Shown here in pieces: positions 19,255 to 27,994 of a stretch of 64,000 nucleotides of DNA (positions are counted from its first letter, which is position 1; each line of letters starts with the position of its first letter). Source of the DNA: Chitinophagaceae bacterium. GTDB taxonomy: Bacteria; Bacteroidota; Bacteroidia; Chitinophagales; Chitinophagaceae. Under the pieces are notes generated by a model. It was not told where the DNA came from. It saw only the letters and a list, made by a program, of their open reading frames with translations, and made no database searches. Location of the stretch: assembly GCA_016719015.1 (NCBI GenBank), contig JADKAZ010000004.1, positions 124,001 to 188,000 of the forward strand. Reading direction: 5' to 3'. Both the position numbers and the translations under genes were made by a program.

Positions 19255-20433
19255 TTACGGGTTTATTGAACTTCCCAGCCATGCCATCATCCCCATGCCA
19301 ATTTCAATTGCATTTTCATCAATATTAAAGAGGGGAGTGTGTACACCAGCTGTAATTCCTTTCGCTTTATTCATAGTTCCGAGCCGGTAAAAGCAGGCAG
19401 GTATTTGTTGTGCATAATAACCAAAATCTTCTGCGCCCATACGAAGTTCTGTTTCACTTACGTTGCCATCTCCCATATAATCTTTGGCCCTGGCCATAGC
19501 CTCATTGGTTATCTTTTCATTGTTTATTACACAGGGATAGCCAACATCAATATGAAGATCAAGTTCGCCACCCATAGAACGAACAAGGTCGGTAGATAGT
19601 TTTTTTATCAACTCATGGGCTTTAAAACGCCATTCTTCGTCCATGGCCCTGAATGTTCCCATCAGCTTAACTTCATTCGGTACCACATTGGTAGTGTTGC
19701 CCCCGTTAAATGAAGTGATAGAAAGTACTGATGGATTGAAAGGGTTATTATTCCTGCTTATTAATTGTTGTAGTGCAACAATCAGGTGAGAGCTGATTAG
19801 AATGGGGTCAACAACCAGTTGTGGTGAAGCAGCATGCCCTCCTTTGCCTTTCACCGTAAAATATAATTCATCTGCACTGGCCATTACTTTACCACTGCGA
19901 AAACTTAACTGACCTACTTCCAGAATAGTATTTACATGCAAAGCAAGAATAGCTTGTGGAGTTGGGTTTTCCAGTACCCCGTCTTTTATCATCAGGGATG
20001 CGCCACCAGGATTTTTTTCTTCTCCCGGTTGAAAAATAAATTTCACCGTTCCTTCCCATTCATCTTTTAATTCCATGAGAATTTTTGCAGCACCCAGCAA
20101 ACAGGTAGTGTGTACATCATGTCCGCAGGCATGCATTACTCCATCATTCTTTGATTTGTAAGGAACCTCATTTTCTTCTTTAATAGGAAGGGCATCCATA
20201 TCGGCACGCAGCGCAATGATTTTTTTATCGGGATTCTTCCCTTTTATCAATCCAACTACACCCGTTGTTGCTTTTACTTCAATAGGGATACCCAGTTCCT
20301 TCAATTTACTTTGTACGAATTTAGAGGTTTCAAATTCCTGGTAACTTAGTTCAGGGTGGGCATGGAGATGATGACGAACTTCTATAAAATCAGGAGCATA
20401 TTTTTTTGCCAGGGCTTTGATTTTTTCTTGCAT
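19255..20433 (-). CDS. M20 family metallopeptidase/amidohydrolase
   Basis: 392 residues of the M20D amidohydrolase group (N-acyl amino acid or hippurate hydrolases). The opening RHHLHAHPELSYQE is diagnostic. The dinuclear metal site is formed by HACGHDVHT (about residue 100), the GEEKNPGGA Glu (about 137) and a late His in AGVHTPLF. The small lid domain lies around 185-300 (KGKGGHAASP). It probably removes acyl groups from small amino acid derivatives in the cytoplasm; no signal peptide is seen. It has its own promoter directly after the upstream terminator. Confidence 0.92.
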   Translation of the reverse strand: MQEKIKALAKKYAPDFIEVRHHLHAHPELSYQEFETSKFVQSKLKELGIPIEVKATTGVVGLIKGKNPDKKIIALRADMDALPIKEENEVPYKSKNDGVMHACGHDVHTTCLLGAAKILMELKDEWEGTVKFIFQPGEEKNPGGASLMIKDGVLENPTPQAILALHVNTILEVGQLSFRSGKVMASADELYFTVKGKGGHAASPQLVVDPILISSHLIVALQQLISRNNNPFNPSVLSITSFNGGNTTNVVPNEVKLMGTFRAMDEEWRFKAHELIKKLSTDLVRSMGGELDLHIDVGYPCVINNEKITNEAMARAKDYMGDGNVSETELRMGAEDFGYYAQQIPACFYRLGTMNKAKGITAGVHTPLFNIDENAIEIGMGMMAWLGSSINP

Positions 20434-20437
20434 GGCG

Positions 20438-20445
20438 CAAAAATA
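20438..20445 (-). promoter_or_regulatory. -7 box, predicted leaderless start of the M20 gene
   Basis: TATTTTTG on the minus strand, exact TAnnTTTG, ends 4 bases before the ATG at 20433 and directly abuts the terminator hairpin at 20446-20475. Confidence 0.55.
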
Positions 20446-20475
20446 AATAATCCCCGTTCGCAGACGGGGATTATT
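20446..20475 (-). terminator. Terminator of the SPOR gene
   Basis: Perfect 12-bp stem AATAATCCCCGT (20446-20457) with ACGGGGATTATT (20464-20475), loop of 6, followed by TATTTTTG on the minus strand. It lies 23 bases after the SPOR gene stop. Confidence 0.85.
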
Positions 20476-20498
20476 TGAAGAAAGGTCTTTGAGCTTAT

Positions 20499-20963
20499 TT
20501 AAGGCGTTATATCATCATTTTCGCCATATTTCCCCGGCTTCACTTCAATAATATCTTTCATGATAAAAACTCCTTTAGGAAAATAAGAATTCAATCTTTT
20601 CTGATACGCCTCGGCATCCTTCCGGTCCTTAAAATTTCCGGCTTTTACTCTGAAGTATGGTGACTGGTACCACATATAGGCTTTCAGGTCGGGAAAGAAA
20701 GTATAAACTTTTGTTTTTGCAGCAAGGGCTTCATCCCGGTTATTGGTGCTGATGATCATGAGGCGGAAACCCTTGTCAGTTCTTCTGCCATCACGACTGG
20801 TTACTTCGTTAATGTTAGCTTGTTTTTTAACAAGCAGGTCAAGCCGTGGGTCTTTATGAACGATTACAGCATTACTGTCAACGGGCTCTTTGCCGGAAGT
20901 ATCTTGTTGGGCAAAACAGCTTATTGAAATAATAAAAGCTGCGAATGCAAAAATGAATTTCAT
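20499..20963 (-). CDS. Exported SPOR domain protein
   Basis: 154 residues. Signal peptide KFIFAFAAFIISISCFAQ, a short linker, then a SPOR domain in roughly the last 80 residues (GFRLMIISTNNRDEAL, SPYFRVKAGNFKDRKDAEAY). SPOR domains bind denuded glycan strands of septal peptidoglycan. The ATG at 20963 gives the cleanest signal peptide; 20972 is an alternative. It follows the truncated aldehyde dehydrogenase closely, so it is probably the last gene of that transcription unit, although a functional link is not obvious. Confidence 0.85.
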   Translation of the reverse strand: MKFIFAFAAFIISISCFAQQDTSGKEPVDSNAVIVHKDPRLDLLVKKQANINEVTSRDGRRTDKGFRLMIISTNNRDEALAAKTKVYTFFPDLKAYMWYQSPYFRVKAGNFKDRKDAEAYQKRLNSYFPKGVFIMKDIIEVKPGKYGENDDITP

Positions 20964-20995
20964 GTGTGTCATAAGGTTCAAAAATCTTACCAAAA

Positions 20996-21946
20996 TTAAT
21001 ATCCGCCACCTGCTCCTGCAATATTCTCCACCGGGTGCCAGGTAGTTTTTATTTCTTGTGTATCCATGATAAAATAGGGGGACTCGCCTTCATTGGTGTA
21101 CCAGTTTATTTTATCATAGAAAGTGATGCGCTTCAGGTTCATAGCTGATTTTTCCCGTATCATTTTCTTTGTCTCAGAATTATTTTCACAGTAAATGGTT
21201 GCATTTACGTCCATGTGATCTACAAACCAGCTGGCTAACTCGGCTGGTTTACCTGTTAAAATATTTACAACTCCTCCGGGTAAGTCTGAAGAATTTAATA
21301 CTTCGGCAAAAGTAACAGCGCAAAGCGGCTTTGTTTCTGATGCTAAAACCACACAGGTATTTCCACCCGCAATTACCGGGGCAATTACAGAAACGAGACC
21401 CAGTAAGGAGTCGCCTTGCGGAGCAATGATAGAAACAACACCAGTTGGCTCGGGCACAGAAAAATTGAAATGAGAGGAGGCGACAGGATTGACAGCACTA
21501 AACAATTGCTGGAATTTATCGCACCAACCTGCATAATAAATTAAGCGATCTATAGCCAGGTTTACTTCTTTCTCTGCTTTTGCTTTGGTGGCATCCTGCT
21601 GTATGAGTTCATCAATGAATTGTGCTTTTCTTCCTTCCAGCATTTCTGCCATGCGATATAAAATCTGGCTGCGGTTGAAAGCGGCTCTTCCACTCCAGCC
21701 ACTTACTGCGCCTCTTGCACTTACTACAGCATCCCGAAAATCTTTTCTGGAGCTCAGGCAAACATTCGCTAAAATTTTTCCTGATGCACTTACAGGTTGG
21801 TAATATCTTCCGGATTCGGTTCTCGGAAATTGTCCGCCAATATAGATTTTATAGGTCTTCAATACTTCAAGGCGTTTAGATGAAACAGTTTTTTCCAAAC
21901 CGTTCTCACTTACTTTCAACGAAGATTTTTTAATTTCTTTTTCCAT
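20996..21946 (-). CDS. Truncated aldehyde dehydrogenase-like protein
   Basis: 316 residues against about 480-500 for a full ALDH. It keeps the N-terminal NAD-binding half (YKIYIGGQFPRTESGRYYQP; TGVVSIIAPQGDSLLG; VVLASETKPL) but ends before the catalytic Cys domain, and the general-base Glu motif (LELGGK) is also absent. There is no downstream frame that restores the missing part: the stop is clean and followed by the SPOR gene. It therefore looks like a genuine short paralogue, possibly an accessory subunit of the full ALDH just upstream (inference). The ATG at 21946 is used; 21964 is possible. Confidence 0.8.
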   Translation of the reverse strand: MEKEIKKSSLKVSENGLEKTVSSKRLEVLKTYKIYIGGQFPRTESGRYYQPVSASGKILANVCLSSRKDFRDAVVSARGAVSGWSGRAAFNRSQILYRMAEMLEGRKAQFIDELIQQDATKAKAEKEVNLAIDRLIYYAGWCDKFQQLFSAVNPVASSHFNFSVPEPTGVVSIIAPQGDSLLGLVSVIAPVIAGGNTCVVLASETKPLCAVTFAEVLNSSDLPGGVVNILTGKPAELASWFVDHMDVNATIYCENNSETKKMIREKSAMNLKRITFYDKINWYTNEGESPYFIMDTQEIKTTWHPVENIAGAGGGY

Positions 21947-21961
21947 CTTTATTTTTTTTGC

Positions 21962-22014
21962 CACGAAGGCACAAAGACACCAAGTAAACTCTTTGTGCCT
22001 TCGTGTCTTTGTGG
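21962..22014. repeat. Palindromic CACNAAGN repeat element
   Basis: Between the two ALDH genes. CACGAAGGCACAAAG (21962-21976) is perfectly inverted at 21991-22005 around a 14-base spacer. Each side is made of three tandem 8-base units of form CACNAAGN, in opposite orientation on the two sides. Comparable CCACNAAGNCAC-type intergenic elements are familiar from other genomes of this phylum; origin and role unknown. Confidence 0.75.
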
Positions 22015-23523
22015 TTAATTTATAAGTTTTAAGTAAGGAAGAAGTCCATGCAATCCACCCTCTCTTCCAAATCCACTTTCTTTATATCCACCAAATGGAG
22101 AAGTAGGATCAAACTTATTGAATGTATTAGCCCAAACCACACCAGCTCTCATTCTCTTTGTCATGTTGAAAATCTTGGAACCTTTATCCGTCCATACACC
22201 GGCACTTAAACCATACGGTGAGTTATTTGCTTTTTCAATTACTTCATCATCTGTTCTGAATGTGAGGATAGAAAGCACAGGCCCGAAAATTTCTTCCTGT
22301 GCTATGCGGTTGCTTTGTGCTACGTTGCTAAAGATGGTTGGCCTGCACCAAAATCCTTTGGATGGTAATGCACAACTGCTTTCATACATTTCGGCACCTT
22401 CTTTTTTACCGATAGCAATATATTTCTGAATAATATTTAACTGCTCTCTGGAATTGATTGCACCGATGTCTGTATTCTTATCCATCGGGTCACCAACAAT
22501 TAATGATTGCATACGGTCACGGAGTTTGCGAATCACTTCTTTGGCCACCGATTCCTGCACATACAATCTTGAGCCAGCGCAGCACACATGGCCCTGGTTA
22601 AAAAAAATAGCATTAACCACACCTTCCACCGCCTGGTCAATTGGCGCATCTTCAAAAATAATATTAGCCGCTTTACCACCGAGTTCTAACGTTGCTTTTT
22701 TATTGGTACCCGCAATAGCCCGTTGAATTATTTTACCAACATTGGTAGAACCGGTAAATGCAATTTTATTTACATCAGCATGATTAACGATGGCTGCACC
22801 TGTTTCACCGGCACCGGTAATAATATTCACCACACCCGGAGGCAAATCCGCTTCCTGGATTATTTCTGCCAGTTTTAATGTTGTAAGTGGAGTTGTTTCA
22901 GCAGGTTTTAACACCACTGTATTTCCAGTTGCCAATGCTGGTGCAATTTTCCATGCGGCCATCAGTAAGGGAAAATTCCATGGTGTAATTTGCCCCGCTA
23001 CTCCCAATGGTTCTGTTCTTCTATTGGGGAAAGCATATTCTAATTTATCGGCCCAGCCGGCATAATAAAATAAATGATTAGCTGCGGTTGGTACATCAAA
23101 GTCACGGCTCTCTTTTATGGGTTTACCACCATCCAATGTTTCCACAATGGCCAACTCCCTTGCTTTCTCCTGCATAATGCGGGCAATGCGAAAAATATAT
23201 TTTGCTCTTTCTTTCGCCGGCATTTTCTTCCACACTTTATCGTACGCATTGCGGGCAGCTTTCACTGCTTTGTCAACATCAGCAGCATTTGCATCTGCAA
23301 CTTCGCTCAGCTTTTCTTCGGTTGCCGGATTGATAGTGTCAAAATATTTTTTGCTGGAGGGTTGTTGCCATTCGCCATTAATAAACAAATCGTATTGCTT
23401 ATTAATGGTTGCCGCACTTTTACTTTCAGGTGCTGGTGCATATTCCCACGACGTATCAAAATTTAGTTTGATCGTGTTGCTTTTTTTAGCAAGTGGTTTC
23501 TTTTTAGCAATTGCTTTAGCCAT
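22015..23523 (-). CDS. Aldehyde dehydrogenase
   Basis: 502-residue NAD(P)-dependent aldehyde dehydrogenase, oxidising an aldehyde to its acid. It has a Lys-rich N-terminal extension (about 1-35), the ALDH N-terminal consensus, GQITPWNFPLLM (about 155), FTGSTNVGKI (about 240), the general-base Glu in LELGGKAANI (about 275) and the catalytic Cys in NQGHVCCAGS (about 308-317). The C-terminus has the FGGYKESGFGREGG consensus. It lies between deoC and the truncated ALDH, which suggests acetaldehyde from deoxyribose phosphate cleavage as a substrate (inference). Alternative substrates cannot be excluded. Confidence 0.93.
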   Translation of the reverse strand: MAKAIAKKKPLAKKSNTIKLNFDTSWEYAPAPESKSAATINKQYDLFINGEWQQPSSKKYFDTINPATEEKLSEVADANAADVDKAVKAARNAYDKVWKKMPAKERAKYIFRIARIMQEKARELAIVETLDGGKPIKESRDFDVPTAANHLFYYAGWADKLEYAFPNRRTEPLGVAGQITPWNFPLLMAAWKIAPALATGNTVVLKPAETTPLTTLKLAEIIQEADLPPGVVNIITGAGETGAAIVNHADVNKIAFTGSTNVGKIIQRAIAGTNKKATLELGGKAANIIFEDAPIDQAVEGVVNAIFFNQGHVCCAGSRLYVQESVAKEVIRKLRDRMQSLIVGDPMDKNTDIGAINSREQLNIIQKYIAIGKKEGAEMYESSCALPSKGFWCRPTIFSNVAQSNRIAQEEIFGPVLSILTFRTDDEVIEKANNSPYGLSAGVWTDKGSKIFNMTKRMRAGVVWANTFNKFDPTSPFGGYKESGFGREGGLHGLLPYLKLIN

Positions 23524-23603
23524 AATATTTTTTTATTTCTCGCTGCCATAAAAGCGAACGGTGGCGCAGTGTTCGTTGCTCCGTTGCGGCCGCAGCGAAA
23601 AAA

Positions 23604-24545
23604 TTAATCTACTGAAAAATAATTTGCACTCTGATATTGCCCTGTTTTCAACTTCATCAATTGCATCAACACATCATTGGCTAAGCTACTGGCACCAAAA
23701 CGGAACCATTCATTGCTCATCCAATCTTCTCCCAACACTTCTTTTACCATCACTAAATAATGCAAAGCCAGTTTTGATCTAGAGATACCACCGGCTGGTT
23801 TCATTCCAATCATCTTTCCGGTTTTATAATAAAAATCTCTTATTGCTTCCAGCATTACCAATGTTACAGGCATGGTAGCCGCGGGAGCAATTTTACCTGT
23901 TGATGTTTTTATAAAATCGGCACCGGCATGCATGGCAATATCGCTGGCCCGGCGAACTTTATCAAACGTACCTAATTCACCGGTCTCTAAAATCACTTTC
24001 AATCTTGCATCACCACAGGCTTCTTTAATCGATGCTATTTCATCAAACACAAAATTATATTCGCCAGCATGAAATTTTCCCCGGCTGATAACCATATCCA
24101 CTTCATCCGCTCCTTCATTCACGGCATATTTGGTATCTCTTATTTTAATATCTCTTGGAGCTTGTCCGCTGGGAAAGGCGGTGGCTACAGAAGCCACTTT
24201 TATTCCTGAATCACCTAAAGCTTTTTTAGCCACTTTAACCATGGATGGATATACACAAATGGCCGCAACGGTAGGAATATCGGCTAAGGCATCATGCGGA
24301 TGCATGGCTTTATAACAAAGCTGTTTTACTTTTCCATCGGTATCTTTTCCTTCGAGAGTGGTCAGGTCAATCATGTTGAGCACCAGTTTCAGTCCATTCT
24401 CTTTAGCATCATTCTTAATACTGCGTTTGGTAAACCGGGAAGCTCTCTCCTCAACACCCACCTGGTCTATTCGGGTTGACAAGGCAAAATCTCCCTGTCT
24501 GATAGTCAGGTTGGGCTTTGTTCGTATAGATTTGGCAACGGCCAT
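23604..24545 (-). CDS. deoC: Deoxyribose-phosphate aldolase
   Basis: 313 residues, longer than E. coli DeoC (259) and closer to the eukaryote-like class. It cleaves 2-deoxyribose 5-phosphate to glyceraldehyde 3-phosphate and acetaldehyde. The Schiff-base Lys is in ADFIKTSTGK (about residue 210), with the second active-site Lys in GMKPAGGIS (about 245) and the Asp in DEVDMVISRG (about 155). First gene of a probable unit deoC-ALDH-short ALDH-SPOR on the minus strand; the gap to the next gene is 80 bases. An exact -7 box precedes it at 24567. Confidence 0.95.
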   Translation of the reverse strand: MAVAKSIRTKPNLTIRQGDFALSTRIDQVGVEERASRFTKRSIKNDAKENGLKLVLNMIDLTTLEGKDTDGKVKQLCYKAMHPHDALADIPTVAAICVYPSMVKVAKKALGDSGIKVASVATAFPSGQAPRDIKIRDTKYAVNEGADEVDMVISRGKFHAGEYNFVFDEIASIKEACGDARLKVILETGELGTFDKVRRASDIAMHAGADFIKTSTGKIAPAATMPVTLVMLEAIRDFYYKTGKMIGMKPAGGISRSKLALHYLVMVKEVLGEDWMSNEWFRFGASSLANDVLMQLMKLKTGQYQSANYFSVD

Positions 24546-24566
24546 ATATCAATTTATTAAGGTTGT

Positions 24567-24574
24567 CAAAGGTA
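24567..24574 (-). promoter_or_regulatory. -7 box of deoC
   Basis: TACCTTTG on the minus strand, exact TAnnTTTG, 21 bases before the deoC ATG at 24545. Confidence 0.5.
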
Positions 24575-24747
24575 GCCAAAGTTTCCGGGAATAGGCAGCC
24601 CCGGGTACCTAGCAGACCACCGCCGGGCCCTGAGCCTACCCTTTATAAAGTTGCAATTTTTCTTTGGTGTAATTACTTTAAATTCGGCACCTTGTTAAGG
24701 CGCAAGGTTTCTGATAAAAAATCATCTAATTAAAAAATTAAACTGCA

Positions 24748-27700
24748 ATGAAGAAAACCAACTTCTTTTCTAAACTGGTTTTTGTATTGATTCTTTTACC
24801 AACATCTTTGGTTGTTCAGGCACAAGTCACTTTCCCGGAGAACGGGGTGGCTGACCCACGACACGGTCATTATGCTTTCACCAATGCCACTATTGTAAAA
24901 GACGCAACTACCACTTTAACTAATGCCACTCTTGTTATTAAGGACGGAAAGATTACAGCTGTCGGTGCAGGATTAAAAGTTCCGGCCGGGGCAGTGGAAA
25001 TAGATTGTAAAGGCAAATACATCTATCCATCTTTTATCGACATTTATACTGATTATGGTACACCTCAACGTCAGGCCGGTACCGGTGCCGGGGGTGGATT
25101 CAACTTTAACCAGGCACCGCAAATAGAAACTGCTGTGAAAGGACCGTTTGGATGGAACCAGGCAATTAAATCGGAGGTGGATGTTTACAAAGTATTTAGT
25201 GTGAGTGATGCTACTGCTAAACCGCTCCGGGAGGCAGGCTTCGGCTCTGTACTTACACATGTAAAAGATGGTGTAGCAAGGGGTACTGGTGCTGTAGTAA
25301 CACTGGCAAATGAGAAGGAAAATCTTGTTATCATAAAAGAAAAAGCCTCAGCTCACTATTCTTTTAATAAAGGAACTTCTACACAATCTTACCCAAGTTC
25401 TATGATGGGGTATATTGCCCTGTTGCGTCAAACGTATTTAGATGCGGCCTGGTATAAAACAAAACCTTACCAGGAAGGCTTTAATGCAACACTGCAATCA
25501 TGGAATGACAATCAAAGTCTGCCCCAGATTTTTGAAGCCAATGATAAGTGGAATGATTTGAGATCTGACAGAATCGGGGATGAATTTGGTGTTCAGTACA
25601 TCATTAAAGCCGGGCAAAATGAATATCAGCGCATCAAAGAAATGAAGGCTACGAACGCCACTTTTATTCTTCCGCTTAATTACCCCGTAGCACAAGATGT
25701 GGAAGATCCTAACGACGCAAGGTTTGTTTCCTTGAACGATATGAAGCATTGGGAACTAGCACCCACTAATGCTGCTGCATTTGAAAAAGCAGGTATTCCC
25801 TTTTGTTTAACTACGGCCGATTTGAGGACAGTAACGCAGTTCTGGACTAATCTCCGCAAAGCAATGGAATATGGATTAAGCGAAAATAAAGTGATAGAAG
25901 CATTAACAAAAACTCCTGCTACTACATTGGGTGTCTATGATAAAGTAGGGAGCCTTGATGCCGGTAAACTGGGTAATTTCTTAATTACGAATGGCCCAAT
26001 TTTCAGTGAAAAATCAATCATTTTACAAAATTGGGTACAGGGAATTAAGTATACAGTGAAGGAAGATGCAGCAAGTGTGGCTGGTACTTATGCTCTTACT
26101 GTAAACACCCCATCAGGAACAGAAAAATATACGTTGGATGTAAAGAGTGCAAGCTCTGTTACTATGTATGCAAAAGATACATTGAATTCCAAATTCACTT
26201 TTGATGGCAAGCAGGTTAAAATCAGCTTTGCGCCAATGGTGCGCCGTCAAAGACCAGCCGGTGCTCCGGGACAAACCCCTGACACAACAAGAAGGCCCGG
26301 TGGTGGTAATCCGGGAGCTGCCGGTTTTCCGAGAGGAGGTAGTACAGAACAGGCATTGCCGGCTACAGCAACAAGATTAGGAGGGATAAGTAATGGTACA
26401 GAATGGAATGGAACCGGAACTGATTCATTGGGCAACCCATTAACATGGACAGCTACATTGATAAAACTGGCTGAGGTAAAACAAGACAGCAGCAAGAAAA
26501 AAGATATGCCAGTTGTAGGAAAAGTGGTTTATCCTTTTGAACCATTTGGCTGGAGTGATGAAGAGAAACCAAAACAGGAAACAATCCTGATTAAAAATGC
26601 TACGGTATGGACCAATGAAAAAGAAGGAGTACTGGAAAATGCAGATGTATTAATTAAGGATGGCAAAATTTCCGCAGTCGGAAAAAATCTGTCTGATGCT
26701 TCTGCAAGGATCATCGATGGAACGGGCAAACATGTTACAGCGGGTATCATTGATGAACACTCACATATTGCTGCCGCCTCTATTAATGAAGGGGCACAAT
26801 CGGTAACTTCCGAAGTTCGTATTGCTGATAACCTCAATCCTGATGATATTAATATCTACCGGCAATTAAGCGGCGGTGTTACCTCATCACATATACTTCA
26901 TGGTTCAGCTAATGTAATAGGCGGGCAAACACAATTGATCAAACTTCGTTGGGGCGCCAATGATGATGATCTGAAGTTTAAAAACTGGCCAGGACAGATA
27001 AAGTTTGCCTTAGGAGAAAATGTAAAGCGTTCCAATTTCAATATCCCCGGCGGCAACAACCGTTATCCTGATACAAGAATGGGAGTGGAGCAGGTATTGG
27101 AAGATGCCTTTACCCGTGCAAAGGATTATCAAAAAGAATGGAAAGGCTATAATGATGCTAAGGACAAGAAGGGACTTTCTGTTCCAAGAAGAGATCTTGA
27201 ATTAGAAGCGTTAGTAGAAATATTGGAAAAGAAAAGATTCATTACTTGTCACTCTTATGTGCAAAGTGAAATCAATATGGCGATGGAAGTAGCCAATAGA
27301 ATGGGATACACTGTAAATACATTTACACATATTCTGGAGGGCTATAAAGTGGCAGATAAAATGCTGAAGCATGGATCATTTGTTTCTACCTTCTCCGATT
27401 GGTGGGCTTATAAAATGGAAGTGGAAGATGCCATTCCTTATAATGCCGCTATCATGCAGAAAGTTGGCTTAACAGTTGCCATTAACAGTGATGATGCCGA
27501 AATGGCAAGACGACTGAACCAGGAAGCCGGAAAAATTGTAAAGTACGGCGGTGTAACAGAAGAAGAAGCTTTGAAAATGGTTACATTGAACCCAGCTAAA
27601 ATGCTGCATGTAGATAATAAAGTAGGAAGCCTGAAGGTTGGTAAAGACGGTGATGTGGTTTTGTGGAGTGATAATCCTTTAAGCATTTATGCAAAATCTT

Positions 27701-27933
27701 TATACACCATTGTTGATGGAACAGTCTATTTCGACAGAAAGAAAGATGAATTAATGCAAAAAGATGTGGATGCAGAGCGGCTTCGGTTAGTGAGAAAAAT
27801 GAATGGTGAAAAAAGAAGTGGTGCACCAACCATTCCGGCACAACCAAGCTATCAGATCATGCATACCTGCAGCGACCATGGGCATAGTCATGGGCTGCTG
27901 GTGATCGATTCAGATGATATGAATAATGACTAA
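24748..27933 (+). CDS. Secreted tandem amidohydrolase-family protein
   Basis: 1,061 residues with a signal peptide (about 1-26) and two amidohydrolase-superfamily domains. The first (about 30-450) has the barrel-flanking strands (TNATLVIKDGKITAVGAGLKV) but reads YPSFIDIYTDYGTP where HxH is expected. A Pro/Gly-rich linker (about 500-545, with RRPGGGNPGAAGFPRGG) follows. The second domain (about 610-1020) keeps IDEHSHI, further His in TCHSYV and FTHILEG, and the Asp in INSDDAEM, so it should be catalytic, like imidazolonepropionase or prolidase-type enzymes. The tail is His-rich (HTCSDHGHSHG). It is followed 61 bases later by a third domain on a separate gene. Substrate unknown. Confidence 0.88.
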   Translation: MKKTNFFSKLVFVLILLPTSLVVQAQVTFPENGVADPRHGHYAFTNATIVKDATTTLTNATLVIKDGKITAVGAGLKVPAGAVEIDCKGKYIYPSFIDIYTDYGTPQRQAGTGAGGGFNFNQAPQIETAVKGPFGWNQAIKSEVDVYKVFSVSDATAKPLREAGFGSVLTHVKDGVARGTGAVVTLANEKENLVIIKEKASAHYSFNKGTSTQSYPSSMMGYIALLRQTYLDAAWYKTKPYQEGFNATLQSWNDNQSLPQIFEANDKWNDLRSDRIGDEFGVQYIIKAGQNEYQRIKEMKATNATFILPLNYPVAQDVEDPNDARFVSLNDMKHWELAPTNAAAFEKAGIPFCLTTADLRTVTQFWTNLRKAMEYGLSENKVIEALTKTPATTLGVYDKVGSLDAGKLGNFLITNGPIFSEKSIILQNWVQGIKYTVKEDAASVAGTYALTVNTPSGTEKYTLDVKSASSVTMYAKDTLNSKFTFDGKQVKISFAPMVRRQRPAGAPGQTPDTTRRPGGGNPGAAGFPRGGSTEQALPATATRLGGISNGTEWNGTGTDSLGNPLTWTATLIKLAEVKQDSSKKKDMPVVGKVVYPFEPFGWSDEEKPKQETILIKNATVWTNEKEGVLENADVLIKDGKISAVGKNLSDASARIIDGTGKHVTAGIIDEHSHIAAASINEGAQSVTSEVRIADNLNPDDINIYRQLSGGVTSSHILHGSANVIGGQTQLIKLRWGANDDDLKFKNWPGQIKFALGENVKRSNFNIPGGNNRYPDTRMGVEQVLEDAFTRAKDYQKEWKGYNDAKDKKGLSVPRRDLELEALVEILEKKRFITCHSYVQSEINMAMEVANRMGYTVNTFTHILEGYKVADKMLKHGSFVSTFSDWWAYKMEVEDAIPYNAAIMQKVGLTVAINSDDAEMARRLNQEAGKIVKYGGVTEEEALKMVTLNPAKMLHVDNKVGSLKVGKDGDVVLWSDNPLSIYAKSLYTIVDGTVYFDRKKDELMQKDVDAERLRLVRKMNGEKRSGAPTIPAQPSYQIMHTCSDHGHSHGLLVIDSDDMNND

Positions 27934-27994
27934 TCCTGAGAGTCCTGCAAACAAGTAGGTATCCGGAATAATATCAAACAATAAAAATAAACAC

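Noticed and set aside
21962..22014. Short regular repeats considered as a CRISPR remnant
   Set aside because: Units are 8 bases and arranged as a palindrome, with no spacers and no cas genes.
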